A DNA stretch of 64,000 bases, from assembly GCF_000742135.1 (NCBI RefSeq), contig NZ_KN046818.1:3911447-3975446 (forward strand), in the 5' to 3' direction. The translations under genes and the position numbers were made by a program. Under the pieces are notes generated by a model. It saw only the letters and a list, made by a program, of their open reading frames with translations. It made no database searches and had not been told where the DNA came from. The stretch comes from Klebsiella pneumoniae. Its GTDB lineage: Bacteria > Pseudomonadota > Gammaproteobacteria > Enterobacterales > Enterobacteriaceae. This document shows, piece after piece, positions 47,801 through 57,865 of the stretch. Position 1 is the stretch's first letter; each line of letters begins with the position of its first letter.

Positions 47801-47917
47801 AAAATCCTTTGTCAAGACCTGTTATCACAGAATGATTCGGTTATACTGTGGGCCGTTGTCCAATCGGACCGCCTTTTTAGGCCGAAATTTTATTGTTAGC
47901 TGAGTCAGGAGATGCGG

Positions 47918-49171
47918 ATGTTAAAGCGTGAAATGAACATTGCCGATTATGATGCCGAACTGTGGCAGGCTATGGAGCAGGAAAAAGTACGTCAGGAAGA
48001 GCACATCGAACTGATCGCCTCCGAAAACTACACCAGTCCGCGCGTTATGCAGGCGCAGGGCTCTCAGCTGACCAACAAATATGCTGAAGGGTATCCGGGC
48101 AAGCGTTACTACGGCGGCTGTGAATACGTCGACGTGGTTGAACAGCTGGCAATCGACCGCGCGAAAGAACTGTTCGGCGCTGACTATGCTAACGTCCAGC
48201 CGCACTCCGGCTCCCAGGCTAACTTTGCCGTCTACACCGCGCTGCTGCAGCCGGGCGACACCGTGCTGGGGATGAACCTGGCGCAGGGCGGCCACCTGAC
48301 TCACGGCTCCCCGGTTAACTTCTCCGGCAAACTGTACAACATCATCCCTTACGGTATCGATGAGTCCGGTAAAATTGACTATGACGATATGGCGAAGCAG
48401 GCTCAGGAACACAAACCGAAGATGATCATCGGTGGTTTCTCCGCTTACTCCGGTATCGTTGACTGGGCGAAAATGCGTGAAATCGCTGACAGCATCGGCG
48501 CTTACCTGTTCGTCGATATGGCGCACGTGGCAGGCCTGATTGCCGCTGGTGTGTATCCGAACCCGGTTCCGCATGCTCACGTTGTGACCACCACCACCCA
48601 CAAAACCCTGGCGGGTCCGCGCGGCGGCCTGATTATGGCGAAAGGCGGTAGCGAAGAGCTGTACAAAAAACTGAACTCTGCCGTGTTCCCAAGCGCGCAG
48701 GGCGGCCCGCTGATGCACGTTATCGCGGCGAAAGCGGTGGCGCTGAAAGAAGCGATGGAGCCAGAGTTTAAAGTTTACCAGCAGCAGGTTGCGAAAAACG
48801 CTAAAGCGATGGTGGAAGTGTTCCTGAACCGCGGCTACAAAGTGGTGTCTGGCGGTACTGAGAACCACCTGTTCCTGCTGGACCTGGTGGATAAAAACCT
48901 GACCGGTAAAGAAGCTGACGCTGCCCTGGGCCGCGCCAACATCACCGTCAACAAAAACAGCGTGCCGAACGATCCGAAGAGCCCGTTCGTAACCTCCGGT
49001 ATCCGTATCGGTTCTCCGGCAGTGACTCGCCGCGGCTTTAAAGAAGCGGAAGTCAAAGAGCTGGCTGGCTGGATGTGTGACGTGCTGGACAATATCAATG
49101 ACGACGCGGTCATTGAACGCGTGAAAGGTAAAGTGCTGGATATCTGCGCCCGCTTCCCGGTATATGCGTAA
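47918..49171 (+). CDS. glyA: Serine hydroxymethyltransferase GlyA
   Basis: A PLP enzyme that converts serine and tetrahydrofolate to glycine and 5,10-methylene-THF. ATG 47918, 6 nt after AGGAG, gives 417 residues, as in E. coli; ATG 47912 directly abuts the ribosome site and is rejected. The PLP-binding Lys229 is in [16 protein letters not shown], and [10 protein letters not shown] is the conserved N-terminal part. It is followed by a strong terminator. Confidence 0.98.
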   Translation: MLKREMNIADYDAELWQAMEQEKVRQEEHIELIASENYTSPRVMQAQGSQLTNKYAEGYPGKRYYGGCEYVDVVEQLAIDRAKELFGADYANVQPHSGSQANFAVYTALLQPGDTVLGMNLAQGGHLTHGSPVNFSGKLYNIIPYGIDESGKIDYDDMAKQAQEHKPKMIIGGFSAYSGIVDWAKMREIADSIGAYLFVDMAHVAGLIAAGVYPNPVPHAHVVTTTTHKTLAGPRGGLIMAKGGSEELYKKLNSAVFPSAQGGPLMHVIAAKAVALKEAMEPEFKVYQQQVAKNAKAMVEVFLNRGYKVVSGGTENHLFLLDLVDKNLTGKEADAALGRANITVNKNSVPNDPKSPFVTSGIRIGSPAVTRRGFKEAEVKELAGWMCDVLDNINDDAVIERVKGKVLDICARFPVYA

Positions 49172-49188
49172 GCGTTAGCGTTGACATC

Positions 49189-49215
49189 AAAAAGGCCGCG
49201 TATGCGGCCTTTTTT
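49189..49215. terminator. Bidirectional terminator between glyA and yphA
   Basis: AAAAAGGCCGC-GTAT-GCGGCCTTTTTT with flanking A- and T-runs; it can serve glyA and the convergent yphA. Confidence 0.92.
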
Positions 49216-49226
49216 GCGTCTGGATA

Positions 49227-49649
49227 TTAGCGGCGGTCGAGGGAGATCGCCCCGGGGCCGGTTACCGCCAGCAGCAGGAAAGCGCCGGCGATGCTGACGT
49301 TTTTCCAGAAGTTAATCATGTTCGGCAATACCGCATCGCCAGTCATATCCCAGTAGTGATGGCCAATCACCGCCGTGCCCAGGGTGTAGAAAATAAAGAT
49401 GACCGCCAGCGGGCGGGTGAAAAAGCCGAGCACAATCAGAATCGCGGCAGGCACTTCCATAATGACGGCGATAATCGCCGCCAGGGCCGGCATCGGCGCG
49501 CCGGAGGCGGCCATGTACTGCACCGTACCGTCAAAGCCCAGCAGTTTGGGGTAGCCAAAAAGAATAAACAGAATCACCACGGCGATGCGGGCGATAAGCA
49601 GCAACAGAGAGCGGGAAGCGCCAAAATCAAAATAGCGGAGTGTGTTCAT
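49227..49649 (-). CDS. yphA: DoxX-family inner-membrane protein YphA
   Basis: 140 residues from ATG 49649, the same as E. coli YphA (an upstream 34-residue extension is not conserved). Four hydrophobic helices (~13-32, ~49-69, ~74-94, ~111-131), with the family-like FGYPKLLGF and [15 protein letters not shown]. DoxX-like proteins are small quinol-type or redox-linked membrane proteins; the function here is unknown. It is next to yphH, in the same direction. Confidence 0.88.
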   Translation of the reverse strand: MNTLRYFDFGASRSLLLLIARIAVVILFILFGYPKLLGFDGTVQYMAASGAPMPALAAIIAVIMEVPAAILIVLGFFTRPLAVIFIFYTLGTAVIGHHYWDMTGDAVLPNMINFWKNVSIAGAFLLLAVTGPGAISLDRR

Positions 49650-49722
49650 AATCAGCTCGTTATGAGAGACGTGTGATTTAAACGTAATACACAAATTTGC
49701 GCTCCGCCACGTTCGTTTATGA

Positions 49723-50919
49723 CTAAACCAGCGTCTGCAATTGCTCCTCAACGTACAGATAACCTATCCCCATCAGCTGCTGGGCGCGTGTCAGCTGGCC
49801 AAAGCCAATTTGGGTGGCGTGCGCCCGCGGTGTATCCCGGTGGTCAAAGGGGTTGAAACCCGTTTGTTTGACGATACTTTCCAGCCACTGCTCACCGAAG
49901 GCGCAGCTGCGCCCGTAAAGCCAGATTTGATTAATATTTAATATATTCAGGAAATTATAGAGGCTTAAGCCAATCGCGTTGGCAGCGTTATCAACCCATG
50001 CGCGAATTTGCACATCTCCCTCTTTCCAGGCCTCAATGAGCGACGCCGTGGTTAACTGCTCGGGGGCGAGCGTTGCTTCAGGCTGCGTTTTGAGCCACAT
50101 TCGGGCCTGTTTTTTCAGCGCGCTGAGAGAGGCAACGGTTTCGAGGCAACCGTATCTTCCGCAGTCGCAGGCTTTGCCGTCAGGATTGACAATCGTATGC
50201 CCTATCTGCCCGCTGCCGTACAGACTGCCGCGATAAATATGATCGTTAATCACAAATGACGAGCCAATACCGTAGTCGACGTTGATCACGCAAAAATCCT
50301 GCTGTGTACCCTGATGCTGCCACTTCTCCGCCAGCGCCAGCATCACGCAGTCGTTATCCACCCGAACCTGCACGCCAAGCCGCTCCTCAAGCAGATACTT
50401 TATTTCGATCGGTGTTTTCCAGCGTGCCTGGGGCATGGTTTGTGAAACGCCGGTAATCGGATCAACCTGTCCATGCACGCCAAGGGCGAGATTGATGCTG
50501 TGCTGCGGGTAGCGGCGGTGGATATGCCGCCAGCATTCAACGATGGCCTCAAGCAGGGCCTGAGGAGTGGGCGCGTTGACCGGCAAATGCTGATGGCCAT
50601 CCACTGCCAGCAGGCGGGCGTCGGCAAGCTGATATTCAATGCTGGTCGGGGTGATATTCATGCACAGTGTCCAGGCGCCGTGCTCGGGGATCTGGTAGCT
50701 GCCGCTGTTCACGCCCCGTTTGCTCAAGTGTTCCGTTGAGTGACCGATCAATCCCTCGCTAAGCAGCTCGGCCAGAATATTGCTCACCGCCGGAATGGAG
50801 AGACCGGTGAGTTGAGAGAGCTGTGATTTACTGAGCTGCTTTTCCCGCCACAGATGGGAAAGAAAAATCGACTTATTGGCCTGCCGGACCCGGGCATTAT
50901 TAAAGCCAGTACGCTGCAT
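49723..50919 (-). CDS. yphH: ROK-family transcriptional repressor YphH
   Basis: 398 residues (E. coli YphH 397). An N-terminal winged helix (~10-75; [30 protein letters not shown]) precedes a ROK sugar-kinase-like domain with the zinc motif [14 protein letters not shown] (~252-265). It has the NagC/Mlc form, in which a sugar or sugar phosphate relieves repression. It is divergent from yphG; an imperfect inverted repeat CTATATTGC/GCGATATAG (50938-50946/50976-50984) in the shared gap is a possible operator. Confidence 0.9.
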   Translation of the reverse strand: MQRTGFNNARVRQANKSIFLSHLWREKQLSKSQLSQLTGLSIPAVSNILAELLSEGLIGHSTEHLSKRGVNSGSYQIPEHGAWTLCMNITPTSIEYQLADARLLAVDGHQHLPVNAPTPQALLEAIVECWRHIHRRYPQHSINLALGVHGQVDPITGVSQTMPQARWKTPIEIKYLLEERLGVQVRVDNDCVMLALAEKWQHQGTQQDFCVINVDYGIGSSFVINDHIYRGSLYGSGQIGHTIVNPDGKACDCGRYGCLETVASLSALKKQARMWLKTQPEATLAPEQLTTASLIEAWKEGDVQIRAWVDNAANAIGLSLYNFLNILNINQIWLYGRSCAFGEQWLESIVKQTGFNPFDHRDTPRAHATQIGFGQLTRAQQLMGIGYLYVEEQLQTLV

Positions 50920-50937
50920 ACACTTAACTCCCTTAAC

Positions 50938-50984
50938 TATATTGCGTGAGCATTGCGCATTTTAACAGCTAATTGGCGATATAG
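50938..50984. promoter_or_regulatory. Candidate operator between yphH and yphG
   Basis: CTATATTGC (50938-50946) and GCGATATAG (50976-50984) form an inverted repeat with one mismatch across 29 bp, between the divergent ROK repressor and the yphG operon. Inferred only from position. Confidence 0.35.
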
Positions 50985-51031
50985 ACTCCTGTTATTGCAA
51001 CTTTTACTTCGTTTTGTTTAGTGGAGGCATC

Positions 51032-54000
51032 ATGTACGGTTTGGTTAAGGTCTGGCAGGAAATCATTTCATTACCAACGTGGACAACGGGAGCGGAAGAT
51101 CCGAACCCTATGTTTCTGGAAAAACGTGTTTATCAAGGATCTTCCGGCAGCGTCTATCCCTACGGCGTGATTGATACCCTGACCGGCGAACGCGAAATGC
51201 GCGATTATCAGGCAGTGTGGATGGAGAATGATTTCCTTCGGGTCATGCTGCTACCGGAGCTTGGCGGCCGTATTCACCGGGCATATGACAAAGTCAAACA
51301 ACGTGATTTCGTCTATTACAATGAGGTGGTTAAGCCAGCCCTGGTAGGGCTGCTCGGGCCCTGGATCTCCGGCGGAATCGAATTTAACTGGCCGCAACAT
51401 CACCGGCCGACGACCTTTAAGCCGGTCGATTTTTCTATTCAGCAGGGAGAAAACGGCGCGCAGACCGTATGGATGGGGGAAGCGGAGCCCATGCGCGGTT
51501 TGCAGGTTATGGCCGGGTTTACGCTCTATCCTGACCGCGCGCTGATTGAAATCACTGGCAAGATCTTCAATGGTAACGCCACGCCGCGCCATTTCCTGTG
51601 GTGGGCCAACCCTGCAGTAAAAGGCGGCGATGCCCACCAGAGTGTATTCCCACCCGATGTCACCGCTGTATTCGACCATGGTAAGCGTGATGTTTCCGCT
51701 TTCCCGATTGCCACCGGTACCTACTACAAAGTGGACTATTCTGCGGGGGTTGATATCTCCCGTTATAAAAACGTCCCGGTACCCACTTCGTATATGGCGG
51801 AGAAGTCGGATTACGATTTTGTCGGCGCTTATCATCATGACGAGCGAGGCGGGTTACTGCATGTTGCCGATCACCATGTCTCTCCTGGCAAGAAACAGTG
51901 GAGCTGGGGGTACGGGGATTTTGGCCAAGCCTGGGATCGAAATCTGACTGATGAAAATGGCCCTTATATTGAGCTGATGACCGGCGTCTTCACCGATAAC
52001 CAGCCTGACTTTACGTGGCTTGCGCCTTATGAAGAGAAGGTGTTTGTGCAAAATTTCCTTCCCTACAGCGAGTTAGGGATGGTGCAAAATGCCAATACAC
52101 AGCTGGCACTGAAGCTGGTTCGCGAGTCTGGGCAACTGCAGCTTGGCGTATATGCCATTGCTCCGCTAAATCATATCGTGGTTGAACTCAGCGCTGACCA
52201 TCAGCCATTGTACGAAACTCAGCTGACGCTGAAGCCCGGTGAGAGCTGGCAGCAGACGCTGCCGGAAAATGGCGTCGGGCGCTTAACCCTCAAAGTGAAA
52301 ACCGCCGAGAACCAGCCGCTGCTGGATTATCAGGAACATATTACCCAACAGACGCCGCTGCCCGAACCAGCTATAGCGCCCGCGTTACCGGAAGCGATCC
52401 ACAATGGCGACGAGCTCTATTTTATCGGCCAGCACCTTGAACAATACAACCACGCAAGCCGCTACGCCGGGGATTACTATCGTCGGGCGGTTGAGCTCGA
52501 TCCGCAGGATTATCGCAATAATGTTGCCCTCGGTACCCTGGCGTTCAACAGTGCCGACTGGGCGCTGGCGGAACAGTGTGCCCGTGCTGCGCTACAGCGC
52601 GCGCATCGTTTGAATAAGAACCCGCGAGATGGCGAAGCCAGTATGCTGCTTGCCAGCGTGCTGGAAAGGATGGGGGATGATGCAGGCGCCTGGGATCACT
52701 ATTACAAAGCCTCCTGGAGCGGTAACTGCCGTGACGCCGCCTGGTGGTCGCTGGCACGGCTGGCGATGAAGCGCGGTGATGTTGCCGATGCGCTGGAAAA
52801 AGTAAACACCAGTCTGCGGTTCAACGCCAGCAATCCTCTGGCGATGGGGTTGAAAGCGCTGGCATTAGCCAACAGTGGGCAGAAGAAAGCAGCGCTAGAG
52901 TTTATTTTCGCCTCTCTTGAGCAATACCCATTGAGCTATCCGCTGCACTGCGCGCGCTGGATGATTGAGCGGAGCGACGACGCGCGAGAAACCCTGCTGC
53001 GCATCACGGGGCGCAGAGGGGTCAACGCCAGCCTGCTGGCGGGTTGGCTGCTCTCTATCGGACAGACGTCGGCGGTGAAAGAGGTTCTTGCGGTTCTGGA
53101 CAGTCAGGAAGCGCTGCCGATGCTCTGGCGTGCGTCGCTAAGTGATGATGCCAATGAACGCCAACAGTTTATTGCCGCCGCCGAGCACTGCCATGCGCAC
53201 AATGTTCGTTTCCCTAACTCGCTCGATGAAGTTCAGATGCTGCAGTCGCTGGGCGACAGCGCTTTTGCCCGCTATCTACTCGGTTGCTTCTGGTACAGCA
53301 AACGTCGCTATGACGAGGCGGTGAGCTGCTGGCGCGAGACGCTCGAAAAATCTCCCGATTATGCGCCCGCTCATCGTCTGCTGGGCGTTTACTCCTGGAA
53401 TAAACAGCAGGATGCAACGCAGGCGCTGGCTTATCTGCAGCGCGCCGTAGCGCTGGAGCCGGAAAATGCGCGCTTCCTGTTTGAACTCGATTTTTTGCAA
53501 AAATTACTGGCCAGGTCGGTACATGAGCGACTGACGACGCTGGTGGAACGTAAAGCCGTGGTGCTGAAGCGGGACGACCTGACCGCTGAGCTGCTAAGCC
53601 TGTGGAACGCGTCCGGTCATTATGCCGATGCCGCCGCGATTCTGGATACGCGCGTATTCCATCCCTGGGAAGGAGGAGAAGGGAAAATCACCGGCCAGTA
53701 TTTGCTCAATCAGCTCCATCGGGCATTACAGTTCATCGAGCGTGGGGCGTTTAAACAGGCCACGGACTGTCTGAAAGCCGCATTACGCTATCCCGACAAT
53801 CTGGGGGAGGGGCGACTGCCTGGGCAAACGGATAACGATATCTGGTATTTGCTGGGCTACTGCGCAGAACAGGCTGGGGATGCGCAGCAGGCGGCGGAAT
53901 ATTACCAGCTTGCCCGGCAAGGGGGCTCAACGCTGGACGCCGGGCGGTACTACAACGATCAACCCGCCGATTATCTTTTCTGGCAGGGCATTGCGCTGCG

Positions 54001-54307
54001 TAAGAGCGGTAACCCAGCGCAGGCCGAGCAGCACTTCCGCCATTTTATCGACTGGGCCGCGCAGCATCGGGATGACGTTCCGCAAGTCGATTTTTTTGCC
54101 GTCTCTCTTCCGGACCTGGTGGTTCTCGATGTATCAGCGCAGCAGAGACATCAGCAGCACTGCTTGTTTATTGAAGCGTTGGGCCATCTGGGGCTGGGCA
54201 ACGTATCCGCCTGCCAGCAGAGGATGCAGCAGCTTCTGCAAATAAATCCGGCTCATGATAAGGCGCATCTGATTCGCCATGCCCTGCAAAGCGGCATTTT
54301 TTCCTGA
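51032..54307 (+). CDS. yphG: DUF5107 and TPR-repeat protein YphG
   Basis: 1091 residues from ATG 51032, 4 nt after GGAGG; E. coli YphG is about the same length and matches strongly over the first third. Residues ~20-330 form DUF5107, a galactose-mutarotase-like beta-sandwich (LPELGGRIHRAYDK, WISGGIEFNWPQHHRPT). From ~440 to the end are tetratricopeptide repeats (YYRRAVELDPQDYRNNVALGT and similar). There is no signal peptide, so it is cytoplasmic. The substrate is unknown; the context (ROK regulator, sugar porter, epimerase-like YphB) points to a carbohydrate. Confidence 0.88.
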   Translation: MYGLVKVWQEIISLPTWTTGAEDPNPMFLEKRVYQGSSGSVYPYGVIDTLTGEREMRDYQAVWMENDFLRVMLLPELGGRIHRAYDKVKQRDFVYYNEVVKPALVGLLGPWISGGIEFNWPQHHRPTTFKPVDFSIQQGENGAQTVWMGEAEPMRGLQVMAGFTLYPDRALIEITGKIFNGNATPRHFLWWANPAVKGGDAHQSVFPPDVTAVFDHGKRDVSAFPIATGTYYKVDYSAGVDISRYKNVPVPTSYMAEKSDYDFVGAYHHDERGGLLHVADHHVSPGKKQWSWGYGDFGQAWDRNLTDENGPYIELMTGVFTDNQPDFTWLAPYEEKVFVQNFLPYSELGMVQNANTQLALKLVRESGQLQLGVYAIAPLNHIVVELSADHQPLYETQLTLKPGESWQQTLPENGVGRLTLKVKTAENQPLLDYQEHITQQTPLPEPAIAPALPEAIHNGDELYFIGQHLEQYNHASRYAGDYYRRAVELDPQDYRNNVALGTLAFNSADWALAEQCARAALQRAHRLNKNPRDGEASMLLASVLERMGDDAGAWDHYYKASWSGNCRDAAWWSLARLAMKRGDVADALEKVNTSLRFNASNPLAMGLKALALANSGQKKAALEFIFASLEQYPLSYPLHCARWMIERSDDARETLLRITGRRGVNASLLAGWLLSIGQTSAVKEVLAVLDSQEALPMLWRASLSDDANERQQFIAAAEHCHAHNVRFPNSLDEVQMLQSLGDSAFARYLLGCFWYSKRRYDEAVSCWRETLEKSPDYAPAHRLLGVYSWNKQQDATQALAYLQRAVALEPENARFLFELDFLQKLLARSVHERLTTLVERKAVVLKRDDLTAELLSLWNASGHYADAAAILDTRVFHPWEGGEGKITGQYLLNQLHRALQFIERGAFKQATDCLKAALRYPDNLGEGRLPGQTDNDIWYLLGYCAEQAGDAQQAAEYYQLARQGGSTLDAGRYYNDQPADYLFWQGIALRKSGNPAQAEQHFRHFIDWAAQHRDDVPQVDFFAVSLPDLVVLDVSAQQRHQQHCLFIEALGHLGLGNVSACQQRMQQLLQINPAHDKAHLIRHALQSGIFS

Positions 54308-54316
54308 ACCTCAATG

Positions 54317-54333
54317 GGCGGGCTCGGCCCGCC
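54317..54333 (+). other. Stem-loop between yphG and the MFS porter
   Basis: GGCGGGC-TCG-GCCCGCC, a perfect 7-bp stem without a T-run, 9 nt after yphG. It may attenuate or stabilise the upstream mRNA. Confidence 0.5.
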
Positions 54334-54376
54334 TGAACCCTACTGTTCCCTGCGTTTCCCTTATAGAGGAATCATT

Positions 54377-55813
54377 ATGAACAACGCGCAGACACATCTC
54401 AAAATGGGCTACGTCTGGACGATTTGTCTGGTCGCCGCCTGCGGTGGTTTACTGTTTGGCTATGACTGGGTGGTGATTGGCGGCGCTAAGCCATTTTATG
54501 AAGCCTGGTTTTCAATTACGGACCCGGCGCAGTCCGGCTGGGCGATGAGCTCAGCGCTGTTGGGCTGTATTTTCGGCGCATTAATTTCGGGATGGTGCGC
54601 AGACAAACTGGGGCGCAAGCTGCCATTAATTCTTTCCGCCGTGCTGTTCAGCGCGTCGGCCTGGGGGACGGCGGTCGCCAGTCATTTCGATATGTTTGTG
54701 GTTTACCGCATTGTGGGCGGCGTAGGGATTGGTCTGGCTTCCGCTCTCAGCCCGCTTTACATTGCCGAAGTCAGCCCGGCAGAGAAAAGAGGACGTTTTG
54801 TCGCGGTCAATCAGCTCACCATCGTGATTGGCGTGCTGGCCGCTCAGTTAATCAATCTGATGATTGCTGAACCGGTGGAGCCGGGGGCGACGCAGCAGAT
54901 GATTGTGGACAGCTGGAATGGGCAGATGGGCTGGCGCTGGATGTTCGGTGCGGAACTGGTGCCGGCGCTGGCGTTTCTGGTCCTGATGTTTTTTGTCCCC
55001 GAGTCGCCGCGCTGGCTCATGAAGGCCGGTAAACCGGAGCGCGCCCGGGCTGCGCTGGAACGCATTGGTTCTGCCGACTATGCCGACAGGATCCTGCGTG
55101 AAATCGCGCATACCCTGGAAAAGGATAACAATAAAGTCTCCTACGGCGCGCTGTTGGCTCCCCAGGTGAAACCGATTGTGATCATTGGCATGGTGCTCGC
55201 CATATTCCAGCAGTGGTGTGGGATTAACGTCATCTTTAACTACGCGCAGGAGATTTTTGCCTCGGCGGGGTTCGATATTAACAGCACGCTGAAATCGATC
55301 GTCGCGACGGGCGTCGTTAATCTGGTCTTTACCATTGCGGCGCTGCCGCTGGTGGATAAAATCGGTCGCCGTAAATTAATGCTGCTTGGCGCTTCGGGAT
55401 TGACGCTGATCTATGTGCTGATCGCCGGCGCTTACGCCATGGGCATTATGGGGTGGCCGGTACTGTTGCTGGTGCTGGCGGCGATTGCTATTTATGCGTT
55501 GACCCTGGCGCCGGTGACCTGGGTGCTGCTGGCGGAGATTTTTCCCAACCGCGTACGTGGACTCGCGATGTCTTTAGGTACCCTGGCGCTGTGGATCGCC
55601 TGTTTCCTGTTAACCTATACTTTCCCGCTGCTTAATGCCGGTCTGGGCGCGGCAGGAAGCTTCCTGCTGTATGGTGTCATTTGCGCTGCCGGCTACCTCT
55701 ATATCCTGCGCAACGTCCCGGAAACGAAAGGTATCACCCTCGAAGCGCTGGAAGAGCAGCTGGCGCAGCGTCATACGGGCGTGAATGCGGCGAAGCAGGA
55801 GCAGATGCGCTAA
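54377..55813 (+). CDS. MFS sugar:proton symporter (XylE/GalP-like)
   Basis: 478 residues from ATG 54377 (AGAGGA upstream). It has twelve predicted TM helices and sugar-porter family motifs: GGLLFGYDWVVIGG (~22-35), ADKLGRK after TM2, PESPRWLMKAGK at the end of TM6, QQWCGIN in TM7 and VPETKG at the C-terminus. The closest remembered family members are XylE and related hexose/pentose porters; which sugar it carries is not clear. It lies in the yphG-yphB operon, overlapping yphB by one base. From memory, E. coli K-12 has an ABC transporter (yphD-F) here instead. Confidence 0.88.
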   Translation: MNNAQTHLKMGYVWTICLVAACGGLLFGYDWVVIGGAKPFYEAWFSITDPAQSGWAMSSALLGCIFGALISGWCADKLGRKLPLILSAVLFSASAWGTAVASHFDMFVVYRIVGGVGIGLASALSPLYIAEVSPAEKRGRFVAVNQLTIVIGVLAAQLINLMIAEPVEPGATQQMIVDSWNGQMGWRWMFGAELVPALAFLVLMFFVPESPRWLMKAGKPERARAALERIGSADYADRILREIAHTLEKDNNKVSYGALLAPQVKPIVIIGMVLAIFQQWCGINVIFNYAQEIFASAGFDINSTLKSIVATGVVNLVFTIAALPLVDKIGRRKLMLLGASGLTLIYVLIAGAYAMGIMGWPVLLLVLAAIAIYALTLAPVTWVLLAEIFPNRVRGLAMSLGTLALWIACFLLTYTFPLLNAGLGAAGSFLLYGVICAAGYLYILRNVPETKGITLEALEEQLAQRHTGVNAAKQEQMR

Positions 55814-56646
55814 TGGCGGAAGAGTGGATTCTGGAGAACGCGCATCTGCGGATGTGCGTCTCTTCTCTGGGCGGCAAAGTGCAAAGTTTATTCTCGCGGC
55901 AATATCAAGCGCCGGTGCTATATGAAAATCCCGCCGGCGGCATGTTTCCGATGCTGCCATTGGCCAATCGCGTCGCCGGCAACCGTTTTATTTTTCATGG
56001 GCAGGAGATTGTCCTGCCTCGCCACCATGCCGACGAGTATTTCTTTCTTCACGGTGACGGCTGGTTACAGCGCTGGGATATTATTGAGTGCGGCGCCGAG
56101 TATTGTGTATTACAGCTGCGTCGGCAGCATGCCTGCGGTTTCGATTATCTGGCGCAGCTCCGCTACCAGTTGCTGCGTAACCAGCTGATAGCGGAGCTAA
56201 CGCTTACCCACTATGGGGAGGTCCCTGCGCTTTACGGCTGCGGCTTTCATCCCTTTTTCCCTTTCGATGAACGCAGCAAGGTTCAGTTCCAGGTCAGCGG
56301 TTACTGGCCGGAAGGGGAGAATCACTTACCTCTCAACTGGCAAGGAAACTTGCCCGACTATGCCAATTTCAGCGTGGCTCAGTTCGGTGAAGATCGTTGG
56401 CTGAACGTGGGTTATTCCGGCTGGGGCGGGCGGGCGAGGGTAAGCAATGACGTGATGAATATCACAATTCTATCGCAAACTCCGTGGTTGATGCTGTTCA
56501 GAATGCAAGGTGAATCATTCCTTTGCCTCGAGCCGCAAAGCCATCCGGTAAACGCCCACAACATGGACGGGCAGCCGGGGCTGCGAGTTTTAGGCGCGGG
56601 AGATAAGCTGAATTTTTCGCTGAAAATCATCATCGAGGGGGCATAA
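55813..56646 (+). CDS. yphB: Aldose 1-epimerase-like protein YphB
   Basis: 277 residues from ATG 55813, which shares a base with the porter's stop (TAATG). It has the galactose mutarotase-like fold; MLPLANRVAGNRF (~48-60), YFFLHGDGWLQRW and YGCGFHPFFPF are the typical active-site blocks with conserved His and Asn. It resembles E. coli YphB (about 290 residues). It should interconvert anomers of the sugar brought in by the adjacent porter, but the substrate is unknown. Last gene of the yphG operon. Confidence 0.87.
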   Translation: MAEEWILENAHLRMCVSSLGGKVQSLFSRQYQAPVLYENPAGGMFPMLPLANRVAGNRFIFHGQEIVLPRHHADEYFFLHGDGWLQRWDIIECGAEYCVLQLRRQHACGFDYLAQLRYQLLRNQLIAELTLTHYGEVPALYGCGFHPFFPFDERSKVQFQVSGYWPEGENHLPLNWQGNLPDYANFSVAQFGEDRWLNVGYSGWGGRARVSNDVMNITILSQTPWLMLFRMQGESFLCLEPQSHPVNAHNMDGQPGLRVLGAGDKLNFSLKIIIEGA

Positions 56647-56728
56647 ATAACGAGCTATCAGCAGACAAGAGCATCTTGCGCCCGCCGGGGTTTATCGCCA
56701 GACTATCGCCACCATTCGGGAGGAAATC

Positions 56729-57865
56729 ATGGTCTTGCACTCCACGCGCTGGCTGGCGCTCAGTTATTTCACCTACTTTTTTAGCTACGGTATTTTTCTG
56801 CCCTTCTGGAGCGTCTGGCTGGCCGGAAACGGGCTGACTCCGGAAACCATCGGCATTTTGCTTGGCGCCGGTCTGGTGGCCCGTTTTCTCGGCAGTCTGC
56901 TGATTGCCCCGCGGGTGAGCGATCCCTCCCGGCTGATCGCCGCGCTGCGCGTGCTGGCGCTGTTAACCTTGCTCTTCGCGCTGGCCTTCTGGGCCGGCAG
57001 CCACGTAGCATGGCTGCTGGCGATCATCATCGGCTTCAACCTGTTCTTTTCGCCGCTGGTGCCGCTGACGGATGCTCTGGCCAATACCTGGCAAAAGCAG
57101 ATCACCATGGACTATGGCCGGGTGCGGCTATGGGGCTCTATTGCCTTTGTGATTGGTTCGGCGCTGACCGGCAAGCTGGTGAGCCTGTTCGATTACCGGG
57201 CGATCCTGCTGATGCTAAGCCTGGGGGTCGCCTCGATGCTGCTCGGCATGCTGCTTAAGCCGTCGGTGATGCCCCAGGGGGAGTCGCGCCAGCAGCAGGG
57301 GGCCGGAATGGCGGCCTGGCTGACGCTGGTGCGCCAAAGCTGGCGCTTTCTCGCCTGCGTTTGTCTGCTGCAGGGAGCGCATGCCGCCTACTATGGCTTT
57401 AGCGCCATCTACTGGCAGCAGGCCGGCTATTCCGCCTCGGCGGTCGGTTATCTGTGGTCGTTAGGCGTGGTGGCGGAAGTGGTGATCTTCGCGTTGAGTA
57501 AAAAGGTGTTCCGCCGCTTCAGCGCCCGCGACCTGCTGTTGCTCTCCGCCGTCTGCGGGCTGATTCGCTGGGGACTGATGGGCTGGACCACGGCGCTGCC
57601 GGGACTCATCCTTGCGCAGATCCTTCACTGTGGCACCTTCACGGTGTGTCATCTGGCGGCGATGCGCTATATCGCCGCCCGTCAGGGTAGCGAAGTGATC
57701 CGTCTGCAGGCCGTCTACTCCGCGGTGGCGATGGGCGGCAGCATTGCCATCATGACCGTCTTCGCCGGTTTCCTCTATCAGCACCTGCACCAGGGCGTAT
57801 TCTGGGTGATGGCCCTGCTGACGCTCCCGGCGATGGCTATACGGCCAAAAGCGGTGGCGGCCTAG
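56729..57865 (+). CDS. hcaT: 3-phenylpropionate MFS transporter HcaT
   Basis: 378 residues (E. coli 379) with strong identity over the whole length (TRWLALSYFTYFFSYGIFLPFW). Twelve TM helices, in the LacY/nucleoside-like PPP-MFS family. In E. coli hcaT is near the hca phenylpropionate genes; here no hca catabolic gene is adjacent, so its substrate in this strain is less sure. It overlaps the convergent csiE by 4 nt. Confidence 0.93.
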   Translation: MVLHSTRWLALSYFTYFFSYGIFLPFWSVWLAGNGLTPETIGILLGAGLVARFLGSLLIAPRVSDPSRLIAALRVLALLTLLFALAFWAGSHVAWLLAIIIGFNLFFSPLVPLTDALANTWQKQITMDYGRVRLWGSIAFVIGSALTGKLVSLFDYRAILLMLSLGVASMLLGMLLKPSVMPQGESRQQQGAGMAAWLTLVRQSWRFLACVCLLQGAHAAYYGFSAIYWQQAGYSASAVGYLWSLGVVAEVVIFALSKKVFRRFSARDLLLLSAVCGLIRWGLMGWTTALPGLILAQILHCGTFTVCHLAAMRYIAARQGSEVIRLQAVYSAVAMGGSIAIMTVFAGFLYQHLHQGVFWVMALLTLPAMAIRPKAVAA

